From UBA1431 sp002329665 (GTDB lineage Bacteria; Bacillota; Clostridia; Christensenellales; UBA1431), in NCBI GenBank assembly GCA_040772545.1, contig JAXGXY010000001.1, positions 1,232,932-1,296,931 of the forward strand: 64,000 bases of DNA, written 5' to 3'. This document shows, in pieces, positions 9,128 through 17,339 of this stretch; position 1 is the first letter of the stretch; every line of letters begins with the position of its first letter. Made by a program: the position numbers and the translations under genes. The notes under the pieces were generated by a model, which made no database searches, was not told where the DNA came from, and saw only the letters and a list, made by a program, of their open reading frames with translations.

Positions 9128-10578
9128 CCTTCTTCCTCCGGCGGCTGCGCCCGCAGCACCGGCTTTCGCGCCGCGCCCGTCTCGTCGAGGCGCCCCACCG
9201 GCGCCGCGTGCGGCGCGCTCCTTAAAGGTTCGGGGTCGTCGCGCGCCTGTTTCGCGATGCGGCGCATGGCTTCGATGAAGGCGTCGAGCGTTTCCTTCGT
9301 CTCGGTCTCGGTCGGCTCGATCATCAGCGCTTCCTTCACGATCAGCGGGAAGTATATCGTCGGCGGGTGGACGCCCTCGTCGATGAGGGCCTTGGCCACG
9401 TCCAGCGCCCGGACGCCGAAAGAGGCGAGCGGGTCGGCCGAGAGGACGCACTCGTGCATGCACGGGCCTTCTGCGGCCGGCCTGTAGACGTCTTTCAGCC
9501 CGTTAAGGACGTAGTTGGCGTTTAACACCGCGTGCTCGCTCGCCTCTTTGAGCCCGTTTGCGCCCAGCGTGAGGATGTAGGCGAGGGCTTTAACCAGGAC
9601 AGCGAAATTGCCGTAAAACGCCTTCACCCGCCCGACGGAACGCTCCCTGCCGTAATCGAGGGAGAAGACGCCGCCCGCTTCCCGCACGGCCGGCACCGGC
9701 AGGTACGGTTCGAGGAAACGCTTCACGCCCACCGGCCCGGCCCCCGGGCCGCCGCCGCCGTGGGGAGCGGACAGCGTCTTGTGGACGTTCACGTGCACGA
9801 TGTCGAACCCCATGTCCCCCGGGCGGGCGATGCCCATGACGGCGTTGAGGTTCGCGCCGTCGCAGTACATCAGCCCGCCCGCGCCGTGCACGATGTCCGC
9901 GATCCCGAGGATGTCCGTTTCGAACAGCCCGAGCGTGTTGGGGTTGGTGAGCATCATCCCCGCGACGTCGTCGCCCGCGGCCTGCCTGAGCGCGCCGAGG
10001 TCCACCCTGCCGTCATCGCCCGACCCTATCTCCCTCACCCGGTACCCCGCCATCGCGGCGCTCGCGGGGTTGGTCCCGTGCGCGGAGTCGGGCACGATGA
10101 CGACGTTTCGCCCGGTCTCCCCGTTATGCGCGTGCCAGGCGCGCATGAGCATCAGCCCCAAGAGCTCCCCGTGGGCGCCCGCCGCCGGCTGCAGCGTGAA
10201 CGCGTCCATGCCGGTGAGCGCGCACAGGCTCCGTTCCAGGCGCCAGAGCACTTCCAGCGCGCCCTGCGCCGTCCGCTCGTCCTGGAGCGGGTGCAGGCCG
10301 CTGAACATTTCCGCGGCGCGCTCGTTGCGCCGGGGGCTGTACTTCATCGTGCAGGAGCCGAGCGGGTAGAACCCGTCGTCGACGCCGTGGCTGCGCCGCG
10401 CCAGGGCGGTGTAGTGGCGCACCAGTTCGACCTCGGCCACCTCGGGCAAAGCGGGCGGGCGGCGCCTCAGCATCCGCGTCGGGGGCGGCTCGCAACCGGG
10501 CACGCCGCTATTTGGGAGCGCCGCTGCCCTGCGCCCTGCTCCGCCGCGTTCGAAGATAAGCATGACGTCCCTTTTCAT
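9124..10578 (-). CDS. gcvPB: Glycine dehydrogenase (decarboxylating) subunit 2
   Basis: PLP-carrying half of the split P-protein of the glycine cleavage system. It decarboxylates glycine and passes aminomethyl to the lipoyl arm of GcvH. The PLP-lysine block is NVHKTLSAPHGGGGPGAG. Also visible are FYPLGSCTMKYSPR near the N-terminus and DSAHGTNPASA. 484 residues from ATG 10578, which overlaps the gcvPA stop by four bases. The C-terminal ~35 residues are Pro/Ala/Arg-rich and look unconserved. Confidence 0.95.
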   Translation of the reverse strand: MKRDVMLIFERGGAGRRAAALPNSGVPGCEPPPTRMLRRRPPALPEVAEVELVRHYTALARRSHGVDDGFYPLGSCTMKYSPRRNERAAEMFSGLHPLQDERTAQGALEVLWRLERSLCALTGMDAFTLQPAAGAHGELLGLMLMRAWHAHNGETGRNVVIVPDSAHGTNPASAAMAGYRVREIGSGDDGRVDLGALRQAAGDDVAGMMLTNPNTLGLFETDILGIADIVHGAGGLMYCDGANLNAVMGIARPGDMGFDIVHVNVHKTLSAPHGGGGPGAGPVGVKRFLEPYLPVPAVREAGGVFSLDYGRERSVGRVKAFYGNFAVLVKALAYILTLGANGLKEASEHAVLNANYVLNGLKDVYRPAAEGPCMHECVLSADPLASFGVRALDVAKALIDEGVHPPTIYFPLIVKEALMIEPTETETKETLDAFIEAMRRIAKQARDDPEPLRSAPHAAPVGRLDETGAARKPVLRAQPPEEEG

Positions 10579-11915
10579 TTTGCCATCGCCTCCAGTTCCC
10601 GCACGAGCGCGTCTATCTGCGCGCGGTCGTTGGCCTCGGTCACGCAGAAAAGCACCGCGTTTTCGTACTTTTCGTCCACCCGCCCCAGGTCGTATCCGCC
10701 TATGATGCCTTTTTTCAGCAGCCTTTGGTTCATCAGGCCGGGGTTGACGGGCGAGCGTACGGCGAACTCGTTGAAAAACGGGGTGGGCCACAGGTCCATA
10801 AACCCGCCTATCTCAAGAATGCGCCCGTGGAGGTAATGCGCGCGGTCGTGGCTCAGCTTCGCCGCCTCATAAAGCCCTTCGGGGCCCATCGCCGCGAGGT
10901 AGACTGCCGCCGTCAGCGCGGTGTGCGCCTCGTTGGAGCAGATGTTGGACGACGCCTTTTCGCGGCGGATATGCTGCTCGCGCGCCTGGAGCGTGAGCAC
11001 GAACCCGCGCCGGCCGTCACCGTCCTTCGTCTGCCCGACGATGCGTCCGGGGAGCCTTCGAAGGTACTCCTGCTTCGCAGCCATGTACCCGGCCCCCGGC
11101 CCGCCGAAGTTCAGATCGCTGCCCAGTTCCTGCGCGTCCCCGACGGCGATGTCCGCGCCCAGCTCGCCGGGCGCGGCCAGCATCCCCAGCGAAACCGGGC
11201 CCGCCGACACGACGAGCAGGGCGCCGGCTGCGTGCGCGATCCGTCCGGCTTCGTGCACCTCCTCGAGGCACCCGAAAAAATTGGGCTGCTGCAGCAAGAC
11301 GGCGCACACGTCCCCGCCGGCCGCCTCGAACAGCTTTTTCAGGTGCGTCCTGCCCCCGTACATGCTGACGGGCACGACCCGCATGCCCGCGGCGTCGGCG
11401 TACGTCTTCAGCACGGCCGCCGTCTGCGGGTTCACGGCCCGCGAAACGAGAATGGTGCTCCTGCCCGTCACCGCGCTCGCCATCAGCATCGCCTCGGCCG
11501 CCGCGGTCGCGCCGTCGTACACCGACGCGTTGGCGGCGTCCATCCCCGTGAGCTCGCAGATCATGGTCTGGTACTCGAACATGGCCTGCAGCAGCCCCTG
11601 GCTCATCTCGGGCTGGTAGGGGGTGTACGCGGTGAGGAAGGCCCCCTGATTGGCCAGGTCGGGCACACAGGCCGGGACGAATCGGCGGTACGCCCCGGCG
11701 CCCAGGAAGACGGCGCAGTCCTGCCGGGTGTTGCCGGCCATGCGCCGCATCTCGGCGAGCATCTCCGCCTCGGTCATTCCGGCCGGCAGGTCGAGCGGGC
11801 CCTGCAGCCGTATTTCTTCCGGTATCTCAGCGTAGAGTTCATTAACATCGGATAGCCCGACGGCCCCGAGCATCTCCTGAGTTTCCCGCCGGGTGGCGGG
11901 CACGTAGCCGCCCAT
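10575..11915 (-). CDS. gcvPA: Glycine dehydrogenase (decarboxylating) subunit 1
   Basis: N-terminal half of the two-subunit glycine decarboxylase; it pairs with GcvPB to form the active enzyme. It begins with GYVPATRRETQEMLGAVG, typical of the family. Further conserved blocks are FLGAGAYRRFVP, TAYTPYQPEMSQGLLQA and the late SNICSNEAHTALTAAVYLA. 446 residues, normal length. It starts one base after the gcvH stop and overlaps gcvPB. Confidence 0.95.
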   Translation of the reverse strand: MGGYVPATRRETQEMLGAVGLSDVNELYAEIPEEIRLQGPLDLPAGMTEAEMLAEMRRMAGNTRQDCAVFLGAGAYRRFVPACVPDLANQGAFLTAYTPYQPEMSQGLLQAMFEYQTMICELTGMDAANASVYDGATAAAEAMLMASAVTGRSTILVSRAVNPQTAAVLKTYADAAGMRVVPVSMYGGRTHLKKLFEAAGGDVCAVLLQQPNFFGCLEEVHEAGRIAHAAGALLVVSAGPVSLGMLAAPGELGADIAVGDAQELGSDLNFGGPGAGYMAAKQEYLRRLPGRIVGQTKDGDGRRGFVLTLQAREQHIRREKASSNICSNEAHTALTAAVYLAAMGPEGLYEAAKLSHDRAHYLHGRILEIGGFMDLWPTPFFNEFAVRSPVNPGLMNQRLLKKGIIGGYDLGRVDEKYENAVLFCVTEANDRAQIDALVRELEAMAK

Positions 11916-11916
11916 C

Positions 11917-12300
11917 TCAGCCGCCCTCAGCCAAAATGGCCTCGTAGGCCGCTGCGTCCATCAGCGTGTCGGGGAGCACGGAAAAATCCCCCTCGAGCAC
12001 GGAGACGTGCTGGCCGTACGGGTCCGTGTTGATCAGGCCCGGGTCTTCAAGGAGCGCCTCGTTGACTTCGACCACCCGCCCGTCCAACTGGGTGTAGACG
12101 TCGGCGACGGCCTTGACGGATTCGACGACCGCGATCGAATCCCCCGCGCGGAATTCCTGCCCTATTTGGGGCAGTTCGACGAAAACGACGTCTCCCAGCT
12201 CCTCCTGCGCATGCTGCGTGATGCCGATCACCGCACGGCCTCCCTCAATGCGCACCCACTCATGCTCCGCCGTGAATCTCAGCCCGTCAGGCATCCCCAT
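11917..12300 (-). CDS. gcvH: Glycine cleavage system H protein
   Basis: Lipoyl carrier that shuttles the aminomethyl group from the P-protein to the T-protein. The lipoylation lysine lies in AVVESVKAVADVY, and GITQHAQEELGDVVFVELP is the family core. I chose ATG 12300 because AAGGGGG lies seven bases before it. ATG 12306 would touch the ribosome site, and ATG 12294 is 13 bases from it. It overlaps the end of gcvT by 14 bases. No lipoate ligase or lpdA is present in the window. Confidence 0.95.
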   Translation of the reverse strand: MGMPDGLRFTAEHEWVRIEGGRAVIGITQHAQEELGDVVFVELPQIGQEFRAGDSIAVVESVKAVADVYTQLDGRVVEVNEALLEDPGLINTDPYGQHVSVLEGDFSVLPDTLMDAAAYEAILAEGG

Positions 12301-13396
12301 GTGCATTCCCCCTTATGATCTGTTTCCTCCGGTAAAAAGGCAGCGGCACCGTATGCGCCGGAACCTGCCTGTCCCGTATGCGAATAAGCAGTTTCCCGTC
12401 CGCCCACGCGTTGGGGACGAGGGCCATGCCCAGGCCCGTGTCCAGCGTGGGGCTGTAACCGCCCGAGGTGACCCTCCCTATCGCGCAACCGTCCGAGTCA
12501 AGGACCTTGTAACCCGCCCGCGGGATCTCCCTCCCGTCGACGACGAAACCCACGCGCCTGCGCCTCACCGGCTGCATCAGCGCCTCAGCCCCGACGAAGC
12601 CGGGGTCGTCCATGTCTACGAAGGCGTGCAGTCCGGCTTCCAGCGGGGAGATATCCTCGTTTAGCTCGTTCCCGTAAAGTGGCATGCCCGCTTCCAGCCT
12701 GAGCGAGTCCCTCGCCCCTAGGCCGCAGGGGCGGGCGCCTGCCGCCTTCCCGGCTTCGAGCAGGGCTTCCCACAGCCCCTGCGCGTCCCGCGGCGCACAG
12801 AATATCTCGTATCCTATCTCCCCCGTATACCCGGTGCGCGCCAGCATGCACCCCACGCCCGCGAGCCGGGTTTCGGGCAGGAACGAATAGGCCCTCGTCG
12901 GCAGGCGGGCCTCTGCGTCGGCCGCCCTTAATACCTCGGAACTCCGGGGCCCCTGGAGCGCTATAATGGCGAAACCGTCCGAACGGTAGATAACCTCGGC
13001 CTGCTCCCTGTTGTGCGCCGCGATCCAGGCGAGATCCTTTCCCGTGTTGGCCGCGTTCACGACCAGCCTCAGGAACGCGTCGCTCAGCTTGTACGCGAGC
13101 ACGTCGTCCACGGTCCCACCCTTTTCGTTGCACATCGGCGAATACCGCGCGCGGCCTGTTTTGAGGGTCTTCATGTCGTTGGCGAGCACGTAATCGGCGA
13201 GTTTCGAGGCGCCCGGTCCGGCGATGTCCATGACGCCCATGTGGGAGATGTCGAAAAGCCCGGCGGATTCGCGCACCGCCGCGTGTTCGGCCAGGATGGA
13301 CGCGAACTGCAGCGGCATCAGCCACCCGTGGAAATCCACCATTTTCGCGCCCGCTCTCACGTGCATGTCATACAGCGGCGTCTTCTTCGGTTCCAT
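12287..13396 (-). CDS. gcvT: Aminomethyltransferase (glycine cleavage T protein)
   Basis: Releases ammonia and forms methylene-tetrahydrofolate from the aminomethyl-lipoyl group. The 369 residues show the folate-binding core MCNEKGGTVDDVLAY, with its conserved aspartate, and ARTGYTGEIGYEIF. The C-terminal barrel ends with RVTSGGYSPTLDTGLGMALV. It lies 27 bases after cysS on the same strand. The gap is too small for a glycine riboswitch, which often controls gcvT in Firmicutes. Confidence 0.96.
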   Translation of the reverse strand: MEPKKTPLYDMHVRAGAKMVDFHGWLMPLQFASILAEHAAVRESAGLFDISHMGVMDIAGPGASKLADYVLANDMKTLKTGRARYSPMCNEKGGTVDDVLAYKLSDAFLRLVVNAANTGKDLAWIAAHNREQAEVIYRSDGFAIIALQGPRSSEVLRAADAEARLPTRAYSFLPETRLAGVGCMLARTGYTGEIGYEIFCAPRDAQGLWEALLEAGKAAGARPCGLGARDSLRLEAGMPLYGNELNEDISPLEAGLHAFVDMDDPGFVGAEALMQPVRRRRVGFVVDGREIPRAGYKVLDSDGCAIGRVTSGGYSPTLDTGLGMALVPNAWADGKLLIRIRDRQVPAHTVPLPFYRRKQIIRGNAHGDA

Positions 13397-13423
13397 TGCC
13401 GGCCTCCTTATCTCGTCCGCGCG

Positions 13424-14818
13424 CTATGCCTTCTTCAGCTTGGGGCCCAAAGGCGTGTCCTCCACGACGTATCCAAGGTCCCTGAGCCGGTCGCGTATCT
13501 CGTCGGCCCTGGCCCAGTCCCTGGCGCCGCGGGCTTCTTGTCTTTGCTCCAGAAGCTTTAGCGCCTCGGCGCTCGCGGCCTCCTCCCGCACCGTGTCGAC
13601 GCCCAGCACGCCGCAGAGTTCGGCGAGCATGTCGAGCGCGGCCCGCGCCGCCTCCCGCGCGGCCGTATGCGTGACGAAGGTGTTGGCCGCGCGCACCAGT
13701 TCGAACACGGCGCCCAGCGCGTCCGCCGTGTTGAGGTCGTCGTCCATCGCCTCGATGAACGAGCGCCTGTATTCCCCGAGGCTTTCGATAAACTCCCGTT
13801 CCGCGTCGCCGGGCGCCCGGTCCTCCCCGTTTTGCGCGACGTCCATAAGGTGCGCGCGGGCGTTCTGCAGCCTTATAAGCGCGTGTTTCGCCTGCTCGAT
13901 GAGCTCGCGCGAGAAGTTGACCGGGCTCCTGTAATGCGCCGAAAGCATGAAGAGGCGCACAGCCTTCAGGTCGTATTCCTTCGCGATGTCCCGTACGGTG
14001 AAGAAGTTCCCCAGCGACTTGGACATCTTCTGGTCGTCGATGTTGATGTAGCCGTTGTGCATCCAGTAGTTGACGAAAGGCTTGCCGAAGGCGCCCTCGC
14101 TCTGCGCGATCTCGTTCTCGTGGTGCGGGAAAATAAGGTCCTGCCCGCCGCCGTGGATGTCGAAGGTCTCGCCAAGGAGCTTTGTGGACATCGCCGAGCA
14201 CTCGATATGCCAGCCCGGCCTGCCCGGGCCCCAGGGCGAGTCCCAGGCGGGTTCCCCCGGCTTCTTGGCCTTCCACAGCGCGAAGTCCAGCGGCGCGCGC
14301 TTGTGCTCCCCCGGCTCGACGCGCGCGCCCGACTCGAGGTTTTGGAGCGGCTGGCCGCTCAGTTTCCCGTACCCGGCGAAGCTGCTCACCGAATAATACA
14401 CATCGCCGCTCGATTGGTAGGCGTGCCCGTTTTCGACGAGCCTCGCTATCATGGCGATGATGTCCCCGATATGCTCCGTTGCGCGGGGGCTGTGGGTCGG
14501 GCGCGAGACGCCCAGCGCGTCCGCGTCCGTGTAGTATTCCTTTATAAAGCGGTCGGCGAGCTCGGCGACCGTGATCCCCTCTTCGTTCGCCCGGTTTATC
14601 ATCTTGTCGTCGATGTCGGTGAAGTTCTGCACGTAGGTCACGTCGTACCCCCTGTACTCCAGGTACCGGCGGAGCGCGTCGAAGATGATGAACGGCCGCG
14701 CGTTCCCTATATGGAAATAATTATATACCGTGGGCCCGCAGGCGTACATGCCCACTTTCCCGGCCTTTACGGGAACGAACTCTTCCTTTTTGCGTGTCAG
14801 CGTGTTGTATATCCGCAT
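13424..14818 (-). CDS. cysS: Cysteinyl-tRNA synthetase
   Basis: Class I synthetase that charges tRNA-Cys. The HIGH-type motif is NYFHIGNARPF, preceded by the zinc cysteine in YACGPTVY, and the KMSKS loop is KMSKSLGNFF. GWHIECSAM and GGGQDLIFPHHENEIAQ complete the active site. 464 residues, normal. It starts six bases after the cysE stop, giving the classic cysE-cysS pair. The Cys T-box ahead of cysE should control both. Confidence 0.97.
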   Translation of the reverse strand: MRIYNTLTRKKEEFVPVKAGKVGMYACGPTVYNYFHIGNARPFIIFDALRRYLEYRGYDVTYVQNFTDIDDKMINRANEEGITVAELADRFIKEYYTDADALGVSRPTHSPRATEHIGDIIAMIARLVENGHAYQSSGDVYYSVSSFAGYGKLSGQPLQNLESGARVEPGEHKRAPLDFALWKAKKPGEPAWDSPWGPGRPGWHIECSAMSTKLLGETFDIHGGGQDLIFPHHENEIAQSEGAFGKPFVNYWMHNGYINIDDQKMSKSLGNFFTVRDIAKEYDLKAVRLFMLSAHYRSPVNFSRELIEQAKHALIRLQNARAHLMDVAQNGEDRAPGDAEREFIESLGEYRRSFIEAMDDDLNTADALGAVFELVRAANTFVTHTAAREAARAALDMLAELCGVLGVDTVREEAASAEALKLLEQRQEARGARDWARADEIRDRLRDLGYVVEDTPLGPKLKKA

Positions 14819-14824
14819 CCTTCG

Positions 14825-15643
14825 TTACTCCTTCGCTTCGTTGTTGCTGTCGATAGACGCCTCGAGCCGGCTGATGCGCAGCGCCAGCCTCTGTATTTCC
14901 TGCGCCACCGGGTCGGGCAGGTGCACCTGGTCCAGGTCGACCTCCTCAGCCGCCGCTTTCTCCCGGGGAACCGTCCCTTCCGCTTCCGCGTCCGGTCCGG
15001 CGCCGGCCCTCAGCCTGCACGGGCAGGCCGCGTCCTTTTCGTCGGCGCATGCCTCTTTCCTGCCGCACGGGGGCGCCGCCCCCGGCTCCTTCAGGCACAA
15101 AAGCTCGCCGTCCGGCCCGACCGGGCAGCCGTGTTTGCGCACGACGCGGCCGGGGATGCCGACCACCGTGCAGTCCGGCGGGACCTCCTTGAGCACAACG
15201 GCCCCAGCCCCTATCTTGCTCCGAGCGCCCACCGTGAACGGACCGAGGACCTTCGCCCCGCTGGCAACGACCACGCTGTCCCCGATGGTGGGGTGGCGCT
15301 TGCCGGTCTCCTTCCCGGTCCCGCCCAGCGTCGTCCCCTGGTAGAGCGTGACGTTTTGCCCGATCTCGGTCGTCTCTCCGATCACGACGCCCATGCCGTG
15401 GTCGATCACGAAACCCGGCCCGATCCTGGCCCCCGGATGTATCTCGATCCCGGTGAAAAAGCGGGTGAGCGTCGAAATGATCCGCGCTATCAGCTTCAGG
15501 CGGAGCTTCCAGAACACGTGCGCGATTCGATACCATATTATGGCATGAACTCCCGGATAACACAACAGCACCTCGAGGAGATGGCGCGCTGCGGGGTCCC
15601 TCTGCTTCATCGCCTTTATATCCTTTGCAAGGTAGCGTAACAT
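14825..15643 (-). CDS. cysE: Serine O-acetyltransferase with Cys-rich insert
   Basis: Acetylates serine with acetyl-CoA, the first step of cysteine synthesis. The left-handed beta-helix core is clear (IHPGARIGPGFVIDHGMGVV, TLYQGTTLGGTGKETGKRHP, GAGAVVLKEVPPDCTVVGIP). The usual short C-terminal tail (DLDQVHLPDPVAQEIQRL) is present. Between core and tail is an insert at about residues 173-235 with six cysteines (173, 183, 193, 199, 207, 209), then an Ala/Glu-rich linker. The total of 272 residues therefore exceeds the usual 180-230. The insert could bind metal or sense thiols, but this is inference. Confidence 0.94.
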   Translation of the reverse strand: MLRYLAKDIKAMKQRDPAARHLLEVLLCYPGVHAIIWYRIAHVFWKLRLKLIARIISTLTRFFTGIEIHPGARIGPGFVIDHGMGVVIGETTEIGQNVTLYQGTTLGGTGKETGKRHPTIGDSVVVASGAKVLGPFTVGARSKIGAGAVVLKEVPPDCTVVGIPGRVVRKHGCPVGPDGELLCLKEPGAAPPCGRKEACADEKDAACPCRLRAGAGPDAEAEGTVPREKAAAEEVDLDQVHLPDPVAQEIQRLALRISRLEASIDSNNEAKE

Positions 15644-15660
15644 AACACATCTTTCCCCTC

Positions 15661-15914
15661 AATATAAAAAATGCGCCATCCGTCCAGAGACGAATTGGCG
15701 CTCGCGTTTCCACTCTGATTGGGCCTTCCATCAAAGGCTCCCTCTCAAAGGCCTTAACGCGGCGAACGTGCACTTCATAAATGCAAGGCTGGGGTGCGCA
15801 CCGGGCCCTTTCGCGCAGATGAGCGGGCTCTCAGCCTGGTCGGCCTGCTCTCTCTTCTATCGCGCGGTCAGTGCAGGGCCTTTTTCACCCTTTACCGCCG
15901 TAACTTATGTCGTT
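15661..15914 (-). promoter_or_regulatory. T-box leader (Cys) upstream of cysE
   Basis: The minus-strand leader has the T-box sequence variant TGGAAACGCG (15703-15712). It is followed by a strong terminator, GCGCCA-TTCGTC paired with GACGGA-TGGCGC (15673-15701), and a T run. Upstream are GCTGAGAGCC, like the Stem I apical region, and CGCGTTAAGG, like Stem III. A TGC triplet at 15772-15770, within GAAGTGCACG, is the likely Cys specifier. T-boxes antiterminate when the matching tRNA is uncharged, so low cysteine should switch on the genes downstream. Confidence 0.85.
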
Positions 15915-15920
15915 TGGTCC

Positions 15921-15950
15921 ATTATACCGAAACGGGGGCCCGGCTGTCAA
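15921..15950 (-). promoter_or_regulatory. Consensus sigma-A promoter of the cysE operon
   Basis: Perfect TTGACA, an 18-base spacer and perfect TATAAT on the minus strand, directly before the T-box leader and just after the end of the upstream glycosyltransferase gene. No other strong promoter is seen between here and tsaD. Confidence 0.9.
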
Positions 15951-17099
15951 TCACCTGGCCTTCCTCCAGCATCCCGAAACGTTCATCCGGCCGCCGGGCA
16001 CCGCGCGCACCAGCCACTCGGCAAGGGCCCTGCCTCCGTTTTCACAGCCGCAGACCCGCTGCATCCGGTGCATCTGTTGGAGCCGCTGCGGGTCCCCGAA
16101 CAGCGCGCGCACTGCTTTGTCGAGCGAAAGGTTCCTGCCGGCCGCCAGCGCCATCGAGTTGCTGAGCAGATAGCGCAGGTTCCGCTCCTCCACGCCCGGT
16201 ATCGGGGCGGTCAGGATCATCGGGAGGCCCTTGGCGATGCACTCGGACACCGTAAGCCCGCCCGGCTTGGTGAACACGCAGTCGGAGGCATCCATGAACG
16301 CCTCGACGTTGTTTACGTACCCGAAGACGTAGGTGTTGGAGGCTTTCTCCTTATCGAGCCTTCTTTTGAGCGCCTTGTTCGAACCGCAGATCACCAGTAT
16401 CTGGTAATCGCCCTGCAGGTTGCGAAGCTCCCTGAGGCCTTCCTCCACGTGCCCGAACCCCATCGATCCGCCGATCATCAGCAGGGTGGGCTTGTCTTCG
16501 AGGCCGAGCAGTTCTCTCGCCCTGCCCTTGTCAGTCCGCTCGCCGAAACGCCTGTGCACGGGGATGCCCATCGGCAGGACGAACCGGACGTCGAACCCGC
16601 GTTTCAGCGCCTGGCTGAGCATCTGGCTGCTGGCGACGACGAGGTAGTCGGGGTTGGCGTCCTCCCAGTAGGGGTGTATCGCGAAATCCGTGTTGATCCC
16701 CACGATGGGGATGCGCCTGATCTTCCCCTTCTCCCTGGCGTGGTTCATGATGCCGGCCGCGAGCAGGTGCGTGCACACCACCACGTCCGGGTCGTATTTC
16801 AAAATGTATTTTTCCAGCTTTTTGTACAAAAGAGGCGCGTACAGGTCCGTGCTCGGCGTCCTGTTCTTCCTTGCGAGGTTTTTTTCGGCCGAGTTGTAGA
16901 TGAGCGCGTTCATCTTCGGGGTCAGCTTCCCGATGTAGAGGTAACCCTTGTCCAGGGACGTGCCTACGACCGGGCTGATGTATTTGAGCGTGTTGAGCAT
17001 CGTGCATTCGACGCCGAGTTCCTCAAGATAGCTCATCAGTCCCAGGCCGGTCGTGTTGTGCCCCTGGCCGGCCGTTACCGAAAGAACCAGAACCTTCAT
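15951..17099 (-). CDS. GT28-family glycosyltransferase (MGDG synthase / UgtP-like)
   Basis: 382-residue family 28 glycosyltransferase. The N-terminal MGDG-synthase-type domain begins VLVLSVTAGQGHNTT (GxGH motif). The C-terminal nucleotide-sugar domain has LMIGGSMGFGHVEEGL and DCVFTKPGGLTVSECIAKGLP. Relatives such as Bacillus UgtP add glucose to diacylglycerol to make glycolipid anchors; the sugar and acceptor here are inferred only. It probably acts at the inner face of the membrane. It is divergent from murG. The extreme C-terminus (GGRMNVSGCWRKAR) looks unconserved. Confidence 0.85.
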   Translation of the reverse strand: MKVLVLSVTAGQGHNTTGLGLMSYLEELGVECTMLNTLKYISPVVGTSLDKGYLYIGKLTPKMNALIYNSAEKNLARKNRTPSTDLYAPLLYKKLEKYILKYDPDVVVCTHLLAAGIMNHAREKGKIRRIPIVGINTDFAIHPYWEDANPDYLVVASSQMLSQALKRGFDVRFVLPMGIPVHRRFGERTDKGRARELLGLEDKPTLLMIGGSMGFGHVEEGLRELRNLQGDYQILVICGSNKALKRRLDKEKASNTYVFGYVNNVEAFMDASDCVFTKPGGLTVSECIAKGLPMILTAPIPGVEERNLRYLLSNSMALAAGRNLSLDKAVRALFGDPQRLQQMHRMQRVCGCENGGRALAEWLVRAVPGGRMNVSGCWRKAR

Positions 17100-17339
17100 C
17101 CTCCGCCCCCCTGTGGCTGTCTTTGCTTATTGAGACCGAAGCGGACACTTCGTCCGCGGCCGGTTCGCGTGCCCGTTAACACTATACTATTTTGTAACAT
17201 ATCCGATATGCAAATGCAAGGCGGCGGGCCTGTGACCGACGGGCACGCCCGGGCATAGGATAAAGGGCGATGGTCCTTTATGCTGGCCGGAAATTGTGTT
17301 AAGATGGTAGCGTTATCAAGCGGTACGGGTGTGATAGGT

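Noticed and set aside
13397..13423. Glycine riboswitch before gcvT
   Set aside because: Only 27 bases separate cysS and gcvT, far too short for the aptamer.
15768..17258. 496-codon plus-strand open frame
   Set aside because: Covers the T-box and the GT28 gene in antisense; not protein-like.
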